Notes: generated by a model from the sequence alone, not told the origin. Numbered from the stretch's first letter, positions 34,407 through 41,574 are shown. The stretch is DNA of 41,574 bases from Thermoleophilia bacterium (GCA_017882605.1 JADGPE010000009.1:1-41574), one strand, 5' to 3'. Made by a program: numbers and translations.

Positions 34407-34448
34407 GTGACGGTCGTCACGTTCGAAGCCTGACTATCTTGTCAGGCT
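34407..34448. promoter_or_regulatory. Two inverted repeats in the permease/ligase intergenic region
   Basis: GTGAC and GTCAC flank 4 bases (34407-34420). AGCCTGAC and GTCAGGCT flank the AT-rich TATCTT (34427-34448) as a perfect 8-bp inverted repeat. They lie in the 136-bp gap between two divergent genes of one pathway and look like operator sites for a shared regulator. The second repeat could also hold a -10 box. No regulator gene is adjacent. Confidence 0.5.
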
Positions 34449-34495
34449 CACGCGACGAAGTCACTATGGGCAACCGATCCAAGAGAGGGTGACGC

Positions 34496-35821
34496 GTGCT
34501 GACGCTCGAAGAGCTCCGGGGAGACACGTCGATCGACACGGTGATCATGGCGTTCACCGACATGCAGGGCCGCCTGATGGGGAAACGCCTGCACCGCGAC
34601 TTCTTCTTCGAGCAGGTCGAGCACGACCACGGCACCGAGGGCTGCAACTACCTCCTCGCGCTCGACATGGAGATGAATCCCGGCGAGGGCTACGAGCTCG
34701 CCTCCTGGGACCGCGGCTACGGCGACTTCGACCTGCGGCCCGATCTCGGAACGCTTCGGCGCATCCCGTGGCTCGAAGCGACGGCCCTCGTCCTGTGCGA
34801 CGTGGCGTGGACCGACGGGTCGCCGGTGCGCCCATCGCCGCGACAGGTCCTGCGCGCGCAGGTCGAGCGGGCACGCGAGCTCGGCTTCGAGGTGATGGTC
34901 GGCTCGGAGCTCGAGTTCTATTTGCTGCGCGAGACGTACGAGGAGGCGCACCGCAAGGACTACAGCGACTTGACGCCGTCGGTGCCGTACATCCTCGACT
35001 ACCACATCCTTGCGACGACGTACGACGAGCCGCTGCTCCGGCAGATCCGAAACGGAATGCAGGGCGCGGGGATCCGCGTCGAGACGTCGAAGGGCGAGGC
35101 GTGGCCCGGGCAGCAGGAGATCAACTTCCGCTACGACAACGCGCTTGCGATGGCCGACAACCACGTGGTCTACAAGAACGGCGCGAAAGAGATCGCGCAC
35201 CTGAACGGGTGCTCGATCACGTTCATGGCGAAGCCGGACCACACCTGGATCGGCTCCTCGTGCCACATCCATTCGTCGCTCTGGCGCGGCGGCGAGAGCG
35301 CGTTCAAGGGTGAAAGCGACACGTTCCGTCAGTACCTTGCGGGGCAGATCGCCTGTGCACGCGAGCTCGCGCTCTTCTACGCGCCGAACGTCAACTCGTA
35401 CAAGCGGTTCGCGTCCGGATCCTGGGCGCCGACGACGCTCGCTTGGGGACACGACAATCGCACGTGCGGCTTCCGGATCGTCGGCTCCGGATCGGCGATG
35501 CGCGTGGAGTCACGCATTCCGGGGGGCGACGTGAACCCGTATCTCGCCTTCGCTGCGACGATCGCGGCGGGCCTGCACGGGATCGAAAACGCGCTCGAGC
35601 TGGCGCCGGCGCTCGAGGGGAATGCGTACGTCTCGGATGCCGAGCGCTTCCCCTCGACGCTCCGCGACGCGATCGCGGCGCTCGAAGGCGGGTCGATGGC
35701 GCGGGGCGCGCTGGGCGACGACGTCGTCGATCACTACCTCAACTACGCACGCACGGAACAGCAGCTGTTCGACCGCGTGGTGACGAACTGGGAACGGGAG
35801 CGCCTGTACGAACGTGGGTAA
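34496..35821 (+). CDS. Glutamine-synthetase-family ligase (gamma-glutamyl-amine synthetase-like, PuuA/GlnA3-4 type)
   Basis: This 441-residue enzyme has the GS fold: KRLHRDFFFEQ in the beta-grasp region, the metal and ATP site with VGSELEFYLLRETYEEAH, then GEAWPGQQEINFRYDNALAM, SSCHIHSSLWR, and a late RVESRIPGGDVNPYLAFAA. It is shorter than dodecameric GlnA. Glu binding and ATP use are conserved, but the adenylylation Tyr loop is not evident. With the next gene it should attach glutamate to an amine, as PuuA does with putrescine. The substrate amine is unproven. The GTG start follows GAGAGGG. It is divergent from the permease. Confidence 0.88.
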   Translation: MLTLEELRGDTSIDTVIMAFTDMQGRLMGKRLHRDFFFEQVEHDHGTEGCNYLLALDMEMNPGEGYELASWDRGYGDFDLRPDLGTLRRIPWLEATALVLCDVAWTDGSPVRPSPRQVLRAQVERARELGFEVMVGSELEFYLLRETYEEAHRKDYSDLTPSVPYILDYHILATTYDEPLLRQIRNGMQGAGIRVETSKGEAWPGQQEINFRYDNALAMADNHVVYKNGAKEIAHLNGCSITFMAKPDHTWIGSSCHIHSSLWRGGESAFKGESDTFRQYLAGQIACARELALFYAPNVNSYKRFASGSWAPTTLAWGHDNRTCGFRIVGSGSAMRVESRIPGGDVNPYLAFAATIAAGLHGIENALELAPALEGNAYVSDAERFPSTLRDAIAALEGGSMARGALGDDVVDHYLNYARTEQQLFDRVVTNWERERLYERG

Positions 35822-36524
35822 GCCTGTCGTCGGCATCACGACGTACCTGACGCGCGCAGCTTGGGGGGCGTGGGACATGGAAGCAGCGCTCGTGCCGGCG
35901 GACTACGTTCGCGCGGTCGAGCGGGCCGGTGGGTCGCCGCTGCTCGTGCCCCCCGGCGCCGACACGGAAGCTACGCTCGCCGCCGTCGACGGTCTCGTCT
36001 TTTCGGGTGGGTCCGACCTCGATCCCGAGCTCTACGGAGACGACGCGCACCCGGAAACCGCAGGGATCGTGCGCGACCGGGACGAGTTCGAGCTCGAGCT
36101 GATGCGAGCGGCGCTCGAATGCGACGTGCCGATGCTTGCGATCTGCCGCGGCTCGCAGGTGCTCAACGTTGCGCTCGGAGGCGGGATCGAGCAGCACGTG
36201 CCGGATCGCATCGGCAGCGACACGCACAAGGAGACGCCCGGCGTGTTTGCCGAGCATGACGTCGAGGTGGTGCCGGGCACGCGCCTCGGGTCACTCCTCG
36301 GCGCTCGTCACGATGTGAAGTCGCACCACCACCAGGGTTTTGGCGAGCTCGGCGCGGGTCTGCGCGAAGCGGCCCGGGCTCCCGACGGCACGATCGAGGC
36401 GCTGGAGGATCCCTCGCGGCGCTTCACCCTCGGTGTGCTCTGGCATCCCGAGGCAGGCGAGGACGCGGCGCTCTTCGAAGCGCTGGTCGCCGAAGCGGCG
36501 ACCTACCGAGCCTCGAAGCGGTAG
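35814..36524 (+). CDS. Gamma-glutamyl-GABA hydrolase-like (PuuD, peptidase C26)
   Basis: This 236-residue class I glutamine amidotransferase fold has the nucleophile Cys111 in MLAICRGSQVLNVALGGG, the second catalytic pair in GVLWHPEAGED, and DGLVFSGGSDLDPELYG. PuuD-like enzymes cut gamma-glutamyl-GABA into glutamate and GABA. Its GTG overlaps the ligase stop by 8 bp, so the two are coupled and probably act in order. The rest of the usual pathway, an aldehyde dehydrogenase, lies beyond the transposase. Confidence 0.9.
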   Translation: MGKPVVGITTYLTRAAWGAWDMEAALVPADYVRAVERAGGSPLLVPPGADTEATLAAVDGLVFSGGSDLDPELYGDDAHPETAGIVRDRDEFELELMRAALECDVPMLAICRGSQVLNVALGGGIEQHVPDRIGSDTHKETPGVFAEHDVEVVPGTRLGSLLGARHDVKSHHHQGFGELGAGLREAARAPDGTIEALEDPSRRFTLGVLWHPEAGEDAALFEALVAEAATYRASKR

Positions 36525-36563
36525 CGCACCTCTCTCTCGGACAGCGCTCGGCGAGACCAGTCC

Positions 36564-36578
36564 CTTGGTCAGACCAAG
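36564..36578. repeat. REP palindrome, copy 1
   Basis: CTTGGTCAGACCAAG, two 7-nt arms and a central A. It lies about 70 bp before the transposase start codon and is followed by TTCGG. Confidence 0.75.
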
Positions 36579-36634
36579 TTCGGCAATAGCGAAACAATGC
36601 GTTCACAGACGATGACGCCGAACCGGCGCGAGCC

Positions 36635-36640
36635 TACCTT
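36635..36640 (+). promoter_or_regulatory. -10 box of the RAYT gene
   Basis: TACCTT ends 6 bases before the GTG at 36647, matching the leaderless spacing seen elsewhere. A GGAGG lies in that spacer but too close to the start codon to act as a usual Shine-Dalgarno. Confidence 0.45.
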
Positions 36641-36646
36641 GGAGGC

Positions 36647-37258
36647 GTGGCACCACTCCGCGAGATCGACCCGAGCGGGATCTACCACGTCATGTCCCGT
36701 GGCAACTTTCGGCAGCCAATTCACCTCGATGAGGCGCACTACGCGAAAAAGACTCGCCTCCTGGCGCGGGTCGCGAGGCAAAGGCGCTGGATCGTTCTCG
36801 ACTGGTGCCTGATCGAGAACCACCATCACCTCTTGATCCAGCTGACCGAGGGCGGCCTGTCGGAAGGAATGCGCGAGCTCAACGGCTGCTTCTCGCGCTG
36901 GAGCAATCTCGAGACAGGACGGACGAACACCGGTCACCTCATCAAGAATCGATTTAGGTCGGTTTCGGTGACCGAGGAAACTCACTTTTGGGAACTGATG
37001 CGGTATGTGCCGATCAATCCGGTCGCTCACGGCGAAGCAAAGACGATCGAAGAGTGGCGCTGGAGCGGATATCGGGCGAACATCGGACTGGAACATCCGT
37101 ACCCGTTTCACCAGCCGGCTGAGCTGCTGCGGTACTTCGGCGCCGACCCCGCAACCGCTGTGGAGCGATATACGTCGTTCGTTCACGAAGGACTCGTCCG
37201 CGGCGGGCACGTCTCTTGGTCAGACCAAGGTTTCGACGTGATTAGATCGGGGGCGTGA
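36647..37258 (+). CDS. REP-associated tyrosine transposase (IS200/IS605 Y1 family)
   Basis: This 203-residue HUH endonuclease has YHVMSRGNFRQPIH near the N-terminus, the metal-binding HHH (59-61) in WCLIENHHHLLIQL, GHLIKNRFRSVSV, and the nucleophile Tyr120 in LMRYVPINPV. These are the landmarks of RAYT proteins, which are single-copy domesticated transposases that act on REP palindromes. The C-terminus is longer than some relatives and its last 15 codons read through REP copy 2 (SWSDQGF). The stop overlaps the aldehyde dehydrogenase start (GTGA), so the element abuts that gene exactly. Confidence 0.9.
   Translation: MAPLREIDPSGIYHVMSRGNFRQPIHLDEAHYAKKTRLLARVARQRRWIVLDWCLIENHHHLLIQLTEGGLSEGMRELNGCFSRWSNLETGRTNTGHLIKNRFRSVSVTEETHFWELMRYVPINPVAHGEAKTIEEWRWSGYRANIGLEHPYPFHQPAELLRYFGADPATAVERYTSFVHEGLVRGGHVSWSDQGFDVIRSGA
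37215..37229. repeat. REP palindrome, copy 2
   Basis: A second identical CTTGGTCAGACCAAG in the same orientation lies inside the final codons of the transposase gene and 26 bases before the next gene's start codon. It also covers the place where a -35 element of the aldehyde dehydrogenase could sit. Confidence 0.75.
37242..37247 (+). promoter_or_regulatory. -10-like box before the aldehyde dehydrogenase
   Basis: TTAGAT ends 7 bases before the GTG at 37255. It would give the downstream genes their own promoter after insertion of the element. It differs from TANNNT at the second base, so support is modest. Confidence 0.35.
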
Positions 37259-38607
37259 GTCTCACCGTCTTCAACCCAGCGACCGAGGAGGCGATTGCGA
37301 CCCTCGAACAGGCCGGAGTCGGTGAGACCGACGCTGCCGTGGCGCGCGCGCGGGCGGCGTTTCCTGCCTGGCGGGCCGTCTCACCCGCCGATCGCGGGCG
37401 GCTCCTTCGGCGGCTCGCAACGCTCGTCGAGGAGCACCATGAGGAGCTCTCGCGGATCGAGTCGCAGAACGTCGGCAAGCCGATCTCCGGCGCACGCGGC
37501 GAGGTCGGCATGGTCGCCGACGTCTTCCACTTCTACGCCGGCGCCGTCGACAAGAAGCACGGCGAGACGATCCCGGTCGCAGGCGGCATCGACATGACGT
37601 TCCGCGAGCCGCTCGGCGTCGTCGGACTGATCGTCCCGTGGAACTTCCCGCTGAACATCTCGTCCTGGAAGCTCGGTCCTGCGCTCGCCAGTGGCAACAC
37701 CGTCGTGCTCAAGCCGGCCGAACTGACACCGCTCTCCGCGCTCCGCCTCGCGGAGCTCGCACTCGAAGCAGGTATCCCCGACGGTGTGCTCAACGTCGTC
37801 GTCGGCAAGGGCTCCGTCGTCGGCCAGCGCCTCGTCGAGCACCCCGACGTCGCGAAGATCGGCTTCACAGGCTCGACAGAGGTCGGCCGCTCCGTGATGG
37901 AAGGCGCGGCCGCGACGATCAAGCGCGTCACCCTCGAGCTCGGGGGCAAGTCGGCGAACGTGATCTTCGCCGACGCCGACCTGGAGAAGGCGGCCGCCGC
38001 CGCGCCGTACGCCGTCTTCGACAACGCCGGGCAGGACTGCTGCGCGCGCTCGCGCATCCTCGTCGAGCGCAGCGCGTACGACCGCTTCGCCGACCTGCTC
38101 GTCACGGCGACGCGCAATGTCAAGGTCGGCGACCCGGGCGACGAATCGACCGAGATGGGGCCGCTGATCTCGGCGCAGCATCGCGAAACCGTCGCAAGCT
38201 TCGTCGACGCGGAGCCGCTGTACCAAGGGGACGCGCCGCAAGGCAAAGGTCACTGGTACCCGTGCACGATCGTCGAGGCATCCAACGACGACCGCATCGC
38301 GCGCGAGGAGGTCTTCGGTCCCGTCGCAGCGCTGATCCCGTTCGACGACGAGGCCGACGCGATCCGGATCGCCAACGACACACCCTATGGTCTTTCCGGA
38401 TCGATCTGGACGCAAGACGGCAGCCGCGCGCTACGCGTAGCGCGGGCGCTCGACACCGGCGTGCTCAGCATCAACTCGAACAGCTCGGTGCGCGTTTCGA
38501 CGCCGTTCGGCGGCTTCAAGCAATCGGGCTTCGGCCGCGAGCTCGGCATGCACGGGCTGGACGGCTACTCGGAAGTGAAGAACGTCTACTACTCCACGGA
38601 GGGCTGA
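37255..38607 (+). CDS. NAD(P)-dependent aldehyde dehydrogenase
   Basis: This 450-residue enzyme oxidises an aldehyde to an acid. Signatures are VPWNFPLNISSWKLGPALAS, the cofactor loop TGSTEVG, the general base Glu228 in LELGGKSANVIF, and the nucleophile Cys262 in NAGQDCCARSR. It is about 30-40 residues shorter than most relatives, mainly at the N-terminus and in a loop before YPCTIVEA. In a putrescine-like pathway it would act on gamma-glutamyl-aminobutyraldehyde (PuuC role), which is an inference from neighbours. The GTG start overlaps the RAYT stop by 3 bases. It overlaps the SDR gene by one base. Confidence 0.92.
   Translation: MSLTVFNPATEEAIATLEQAGVGETDAAVARARAAFPAWRAVSPADRGRLLRRLATLVEEHHEELSRIESQNVGKPISGARGEVGMVADVFHFYAGAVDKKHGETIPVAGGIDMTFREPLGVVGLIVPWNFPLNISSWKLGPALASGNTVVLKPAELTPLSALRLAELALEAGIPDGVLNVVVGKGSVVGQRLVEHPDVAKIGFTGSTEVGRSVMEGAAATIKRVTLELGGKSANVIFADADLEKAAAAAPYAVFDNAGQDCCARSRILVERSAYDRFADLLVTATRNVKVGDPGDESTEMGPLISAQHRETVASFVDAEPLYQGDAPQGKGHWYPCTIVEASNDDRIAREEVFGPVAALIPFDDEADAIRIANDTPYGLSGSIWTQDGSRALRVARALDTGVLSINSNSSVRVSTPFGGFKQSGFGRELGMHGLDGYSEVKNVYYSTEG
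38427..38444. repeat. 18-nt palindrome inside the aldehyde dehydrogenase gene
   Basis: CGCGCTACG and CGTAGCGCG form a perfect palindrome with the core CTACGCGTAG. The same 10-base core lies in the 24-nt palindrome after HtrA. Nine-base arms occur by chance in windows of this size, so meaning is uncertain. Confidence 0.5.
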
Positions 38608-39374
38608 TGGGTCGTCTCGACGGCAAGGTCTGCGTGATCACCGGCGCCGGAGGCGGCATGGGCCGGGACGCCACGATTCTGTTCAGCGCGGAGGGCGCGC
38701 GGGTGTGCGCCGCCGACGTCAACCTCGAAGCCGCAAACGAGACGGTGGCACAGGCGCGCGACGCGTTCGCGCATCAGGTCGACGTCGCCGACGAGGCGAG
38801 CGTCCAGGCGATGATGGACGCAGCGGTCGCGCGCTACGGCGGGATCGACGTCCTCTACAACAACGCCGGCATCTCTCCGAACGACGACGCGTCGATTCTC
38901 GACACGAGCGTCGAGGCCTGGGATCGCGTGCAGGCCGTGAACACGCGAGGCGTCTTCCTCTGCTGCAAGCACGGCATCCCGCATCTGCTCGAGCGAGGCG
39001 GCGGCAGCGTGATCAACGTCGCGAGCTTCGTCGCGGTCGTCGGCGCGGCGACGAGCCAGATCTCCTACAGCGCGTCGAAAGGCGCCGTCCTGTCGATGAG
39101 CCGCGAGCTGGCGGTGCAGTTCGCGCGCGACAACGTGCGCGTGAACGCACTTTGCCCCGGCCCGGTGGAAACGCCGTTGCTGCTCAACATCTTCGGCGAC
39201 GATCCGGCGGCGCTCGAGCGCCGGCGGATTCATTGGCCGACGGGGCGCCTCGCGAAGCCCCGTGAGGTCGTCAACGGCGCGTTGTTCCTCGCCTCCGACG
39301 AATCGTCGTACGTCACCGGGTCGACCTTCCTCGTGGACGGCGGGCTGACCGCGGCGTACGTGACGCCGGAGTAA
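38607..39374 (+). CDS. Short-chain dehydrogenase/reductase
   Basis: This 255-residue SDR has the Rossmann motif VITGAGGGMGRDATI, the NNAG motif in YNNAGISPND, the catalytic set with Ser in NVASFVAVVG and YSASK, and the C-terminal DGGLTAAY. It reduces a keto group or oxidises an alcohol with NAD(P)H. Substrate is unknown. ATG overlaps the aldehyde dehydrogenase stop (TGATG). In this operon it might supply a missing oxidation step, but that is speculative. Confidence 0.92.
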   Translation: MGRLDGKVCVITGAGGGMGRDATILFSAEGARVCAADVNLEAANETVAQARDAFAHQVDVADEASVQAMMDAAVARYGGIDVLYNNAGISPNDDASILDTSVEAWDRVQAVNTRGVFLCCKHGIPHLLERGGGSVINVASFVAVVGAATSQISYSASKGAVLSMSRELAVQFARDNVRVNALCPGPVETPLLLNIFGDDPAALERRRIHWPTGRLAKPREVVNGALFLASDESSYVTGSTFLVDGGLTAAYVTPE

Positions 39375-40243
39375 TGCGCGTCTGCCTGATGATCGAGGGC
39401 CAGGAGGGCGTCTCCTGGGAACAGTGGGTCGCACTTGCTCAAGCGGCCGAGGGCGCCGGCCTCGACGGGCTCTTCCGCTCCGACCACTACCGCTCGATCG
39501 TGCGCGGCGAGCCCGCCGGTGCGCTCGATGCCTGGGCCACGCTGGCCGGGCTCGCCGCGGTGACGAGCCGGATCAGGCTCGGCACGATGGTCTCACCCGT
39601 CACGTTCCGCCGCGTGCCGGTGCTCGCGAAGATGGTCACGACCGTCGACCACATCTCCGGCGGTCGCGTCGAGCTCGGGCTCGGTGCAGGCTGGTACGAA
39701 TCCGAGCACGATGCGTACGGGTTCGCCTTTCCGCCGCTGCGCGAGCGGATGAACGAACTGGACCGGCAACTCGCAGAGATCGTCCGCCACTGGGTCGACG
39801 CACCCGAGCTCCAGCCCAAGCCGCTGCAGCGTCCTCATCCGCCGATCATCGTCGGGGGCACCGCGAAGCCCCGAACCGTCCGTGCGGCCGTCGCGCACGC
39901 CGACGAGTACAACACCGTCTGGCCGACGGTCGAGGAGGCGCGCGAGCGCAAACGAGCCCTCGACGACGCAGCCGTGGCGGCCGGCCGCGACCCGCTGCGC
40001 TTCTCGATGATGACCGGCTGCGTCGTGGCCTACGACGATGCCGGGCTCACGGAGCGGCTCACCGCGTTCAAGGCGTTGACAGGGACCGAGGCGCCCGCAA
40101 TCGCCGGCACCGTCGAGGAGGTCGTCGCCCGGCTGCGCGAGTACGAAGCCGTAGGAGTCGAGCGCGTGATGCTGCAGCACCTGGTGCACGAGGACGTCGC
40201 GATGGTCAACGTGCTGGGCGACGTCGCAGCCCAACTAGGCTAG
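39374..40243 (+). CDS. LLM class (F420-dependent type) oxidoreductase
   Basis: This 289-residue TIM-barrel protein belongs to the luciferase-like monooxygenase superfamily. Typical stretches are GLDGLFRSDHYRSIV, RIRLGTMVSPVTFRRVPVLA, ISGGRVELGLGAGWYESEH, and HPPIIVGGTAKPRTVR. Many actinobacterial members use coenzyme F420 instead of flavin; the particular cofactor cannot be settled here. ATG overlaps the SDR stop. It is followed after 4 bp by SixA. Confidence 0.9.
   Translation: MRVCLMIEGQEGVSWEQWVALAQAAEGAGLDGLFRSDHYRSIVRGEPAGALDAWATLAGLAAVTSRIRLGTMVSPVTFRRVPVLAKMVTTVDHISGGRVELGLGAGWYESEHDAYGFAFPPLRERMNELDRQLAEIVRHWVDAPELQPKPLQRPHPPIIVGGTAKPRTVRAAVAHADEYNTVWPTVEEARERKRALDDAAVAAGRDPLRFSMMTGCVVAYDDAGLTERLTAFKALTGTEAPAIAGTVEEVVARLREYEAVGVERVMLQHLVHEDVAMVNVLGDVAAQLG
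40236..40241 (+). promoter_or_regulatory. -10 box before sixA-like gene
   Basis: TAGGCT ends 6 bases before the GTG at 40248 and includes the stop codon of the previous gene. It could allow separate leaderless transcription of the phosphatase and ABC genes. Confidence 0.35.
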
Positions 40244-40247
40244 GCGC

Positions 40248-40631
40248 GTGCGCCTGATCCTCGTCCGTCACGCCGAGGCAGCGCCCGGCGAGCCGGACGC
40301 GCTGCGCCCGTTAACCTCGGCGGGGCGGGACGCGGCGCGCGCGCTCGGACAGCGACTCGCGACCGAGCAGCCCGACGCCGTTCTCTGCAGCCCACTCCTG
40401 CGCGCCCGGGAGACGGCCGACGAGATCGCCCGCGCTGCCGGCCTGACACCGCAGCCCGACGAACGATTCGCACCGGGCGCGACGGCCGACGTCGTGCGTG
40501 AGGCGGTCACCGGTCGCGGCGAGACCGTCGTCGCCGTCGGGCACCAGCCGGATTGCAGCGAGATCCTGCTCGACCTGACCGGCGAAACCCGCAAGTTCGC
40601 GCCCGGCGCCACAGCGGTGATCGAGCTGTGA
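40248..40631 (+). CDS. sixA: Phosphohistidine phosphatase SixA-like
   Basis: This 127-residue histidine phosphatase has the catalytic RHG-type motif LILVRHAEAAPGEPD at the N-terminus, LCSPLLRARETADEIA, and the second catalytic His in VVAVGHQPDCSEILLDL. SixA removes phosphate from phosphohistidine in signalling or PTS proteins; a small-molecule phosphatase is another possibility. The length is short like SixA. Its stop overlaps the GTG of the ABC ATPase gene. Confidence 0.88.
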   Translation: MRLILVRHAEAAPGEPDALRPLTSAGRDAARALGQRLATEQPDAVLCSPLLRARETADEIARAAGLTPQPDERFAPGATADVVREAVTGRGETVVAVGHQPDCSEILLDLTGETRKFAPGATAVIEL

Positions 40632-41467
40632 GCGCGGTCTCGGTGACCGGGTTGCGCAAGGCCTACGGCGAGCAGGAGGCGCTACGGGGCATCGACTTCA
40701 CGATCGAAGCGGGCGAGGTGTTCGGCCTGCTTGGGCCGAACGGCGCCGGCAAGACGACGACGGTCGAGATCCTCGAGGGCTATCGCAAACGGGACGCCGG
40801 CACCGTCGAGGTGCTCGGTGTCGACCCGCAGCGGAGCGGCACGTCGTGGCGCGAGCGCATCGGCGTGATGCTGCAATCGTCGTCGCTCTACCCGAACCTG
40901 ACCGCGCGTGAGAGCCTTGCCGTGTTCGCGGGCTACTACGCCAAACCGCGCGACGTCGACGAAGTGATCGAGATCGTCGGTCTCGCCGAGAAGGCGGATG
41001 CGCGCGTGCGCACGCTCTCCGGAGGCCAGCAGCGGCGGCTCGATCTCGGCCTCGCCCTGGTCGGAGATCCGGAGCTCGTCTTCCTCGACGAGCCGACGAC
41101 CGGCTTCGACCCCGGCGCACGACGCACCGCATGGGAGACCGTTCGCAACCTGCGCGCGCTCGGAAAGACCATCCTCCTCACGACGCACTACCTGGACGAG
41201 GCCGAGCAGCTCGCCGACCGGGTCGCCGTGCTGCGCGACGGCGTGATCGTTCGCGAGGGGTCGCCCGCCGATCTCACCGGCGGCATCGTCGAGACCGAGA
41301 TCCGCTTCAAGCGCGGCGGCGAAGACGTCGTCGAACGCACGAAAGACCCGACGCGACGGCTCCACGAACTGACGGCAGAGGCCCTCGCACGCGGCGAAGA
41401 GCTCGCCGAGCTCGAAGTACGCCGCCCAACCCTCGAGGACGTGTACCTGGAGCTGACCAGCGAGTGA
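40628..41467 (+). CDS. ABC transporter ATP-binding protein (NatA/DrrA/CcmA type)
   Basis: This 279-residue ATPase has Walker A GLLGPNGAGKTTT (about 33-45), the signature LSGGQQRRLDLGLALVG, Walker B LVFLDEPTTGFD and the H-loop TTHYLDEAEQLADRV. A C-terminal extension (about 215-279) with RPTLEDVYLELTSE is typical of DrrA- and NatA-like exporters. It powers an ABC-2 type permease encoded next. The start GTG overlaps the SixA stop; the stop overlaps the permease GTG. Confidence 0.92.
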   Translation: MSAVSVTGLRKAYGEQEALRGIDFTIEAGEVFGLLGPNGAGKTTTVEILEGYRKRDAGTVEVLGVDPQRSGTSWRERIGVMLQSSSLYPNLTARESLAVFAGYYAKPRDVDEVIEIVGLAEKADARVRTLSGGQQRRLDLGLALVGDPELVFLDEPTTGFDPGARRTAWETVRNLRALGKTILLTTHYLDEAEQLADRVAVLRDGVIVREGSPADLTGGIVETEIRFKRGGEDVVERTKDPTRRLHELTAEALARGEELAELEVRRPTLEDVYLELTSE

Positions 41468-41574
41468 AGCTGTTGCTGCACGAGCTGAAGACGGAGCAGG
41501 TGCTCTTCTGGCGGAACCGCGAAGCTGCCTTCTTCACGTTCTTCCTGCCCGTCATCTTCTTCCTCGTCTTCGGC
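41464..41574 (+). CDS. ABC-2 type transporter permease, partial at the window end
   Basis: Only the first 37 codons are present. They read MKLLLHELKTEQVLFWRNRE followed by the start of a hydrophobic segment, AAFFTFFLPVIFFLVFG, as in ABC-2 permeases. It overlaps the ATP-binding gene by 4 bases. The rest lies beyond the window, so no substrate can be suggested. Confidence 0.85.
   Translation, partial: MKLLLHELKTEQVLFWRNREAAFFTFFLPVIFFLVFG

Larger units (their letters stand above)
36564..37229. mobile_element. REP-bracketed RAYT element
   Basis: A tyrosine transposase gene is bracketed by two identical 15-nt palindromes, CTTGGTCAGACCAAG, in direct orientation at 36564-36578 and 37215-37229. 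The unit of about 0.67 kb sits between the PuuD-like and aldehyde dehydrogenase genes. Its base composition is less GC-rich than its flanks. RAYTs are known to act on extragenic palindromes, so these are likely its binding ends. No target-site duplication was evident. Confidence 0.7.

Overview
This window looks like chromosome of a high-GC actinobacterium, most likely a Thermoleophilia-type lineage (Gaiellales or Solirubrobacterales relatives). That placement is inferred from the strong G/C third-position bias, a SigR/RsrA-type redox sigma and anti-sigma pair, an F420-type luciferase-like oxidoreductase, frequent GTG/TTG starts, and many genes whose start codon lies 6-7 bases after a -10 box (leaderless transcripts). 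No rRNA, tRNA, CRISPR array or prophage was seen. Genes are densely packed with many 4-base ATGA/GTGA overlaps.

Layout. 1-8.3 kb: a possible partial gene end, a small orphan, an amidase with an SIS-domain protein (minus), a divergent thioesterase and M16 peptidase (plus), then a TPR-like hypothetical, an NlpC/P60 endopeptidase and a GyrI-like protein (minus). 6.4-9.5 kb: acetyl-CoA synthetase and an M24 peptidase (minus). 9.5-15.2 kb: a plus-strand operon with an amidohydrolase, a three-subunit molybdenum hydroxylase of PaoABC/YagTSR type, a cyclophilin lipoprotein and a MobA/MocA-like nucleotidyltransferase. 15.2-19.1 kb: minus-strand RsrA-like anti-sigma and SigR-like sigma factor with a near-perfect SigR promoter, an HMA metal-binding protein, a YbdK-type carboxylate-amine ligase, a small Cys/His protein and an HtrA protease. 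19.2-21.4 kb: a class V aminotransferase, a His-rich cation efflux protein, and a 180-bp remnant of a second aminotransferase copy. 21.4-24.9 kb: peptidase E and aconitase. 25.0-28.5 kb: an operon with a ferritin-like protein, a MerR/TOBE regulator and ModABC molybdate transport. 28.5-31.1 kb: a TPP riboswitch controlling a CytX-like permease, a PfkB-family kinase and a small Asp-box protein. 31.2-32.7 kb: 1-Cys peroxiredoxin and PhzF-like protein.

32.8-40.2 kb holds a polyamine/amine-type gamma-glutamylation pathway: an APC permease, divergent to a glutamine-synthetase-like ligase, a PuuD-like hydrolase, an aldehyde dehydrogenase, an SDR and an F420-type oxidoreductase. A REP-associated tyrosine transposase (RAYT), bracketed by two identical 15-nt palindromes, sits inside this operon between the hydrolase and the aldehyde dehydrogenase. 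The window ends with SixA-like phosphatase and an ABC transporter cut by the window edge.

Functional links: molybdate uptake (ModABC), a molybdenum hydroxylase and a cofactor nucleotidyltransferase form a molybdenum theme; SigR/RsrA, peroxiredoxin, the ligase and HtrA fit oxidative or envelope stress. The most interesting items are the REP-bracketed RAYT, the recurring leaderless promoter architecture, the riboswitch-controlled kinase, the PaoB-like extra iron-sulfur loop, and the aminotransferase duplication around the metal efflux gene.
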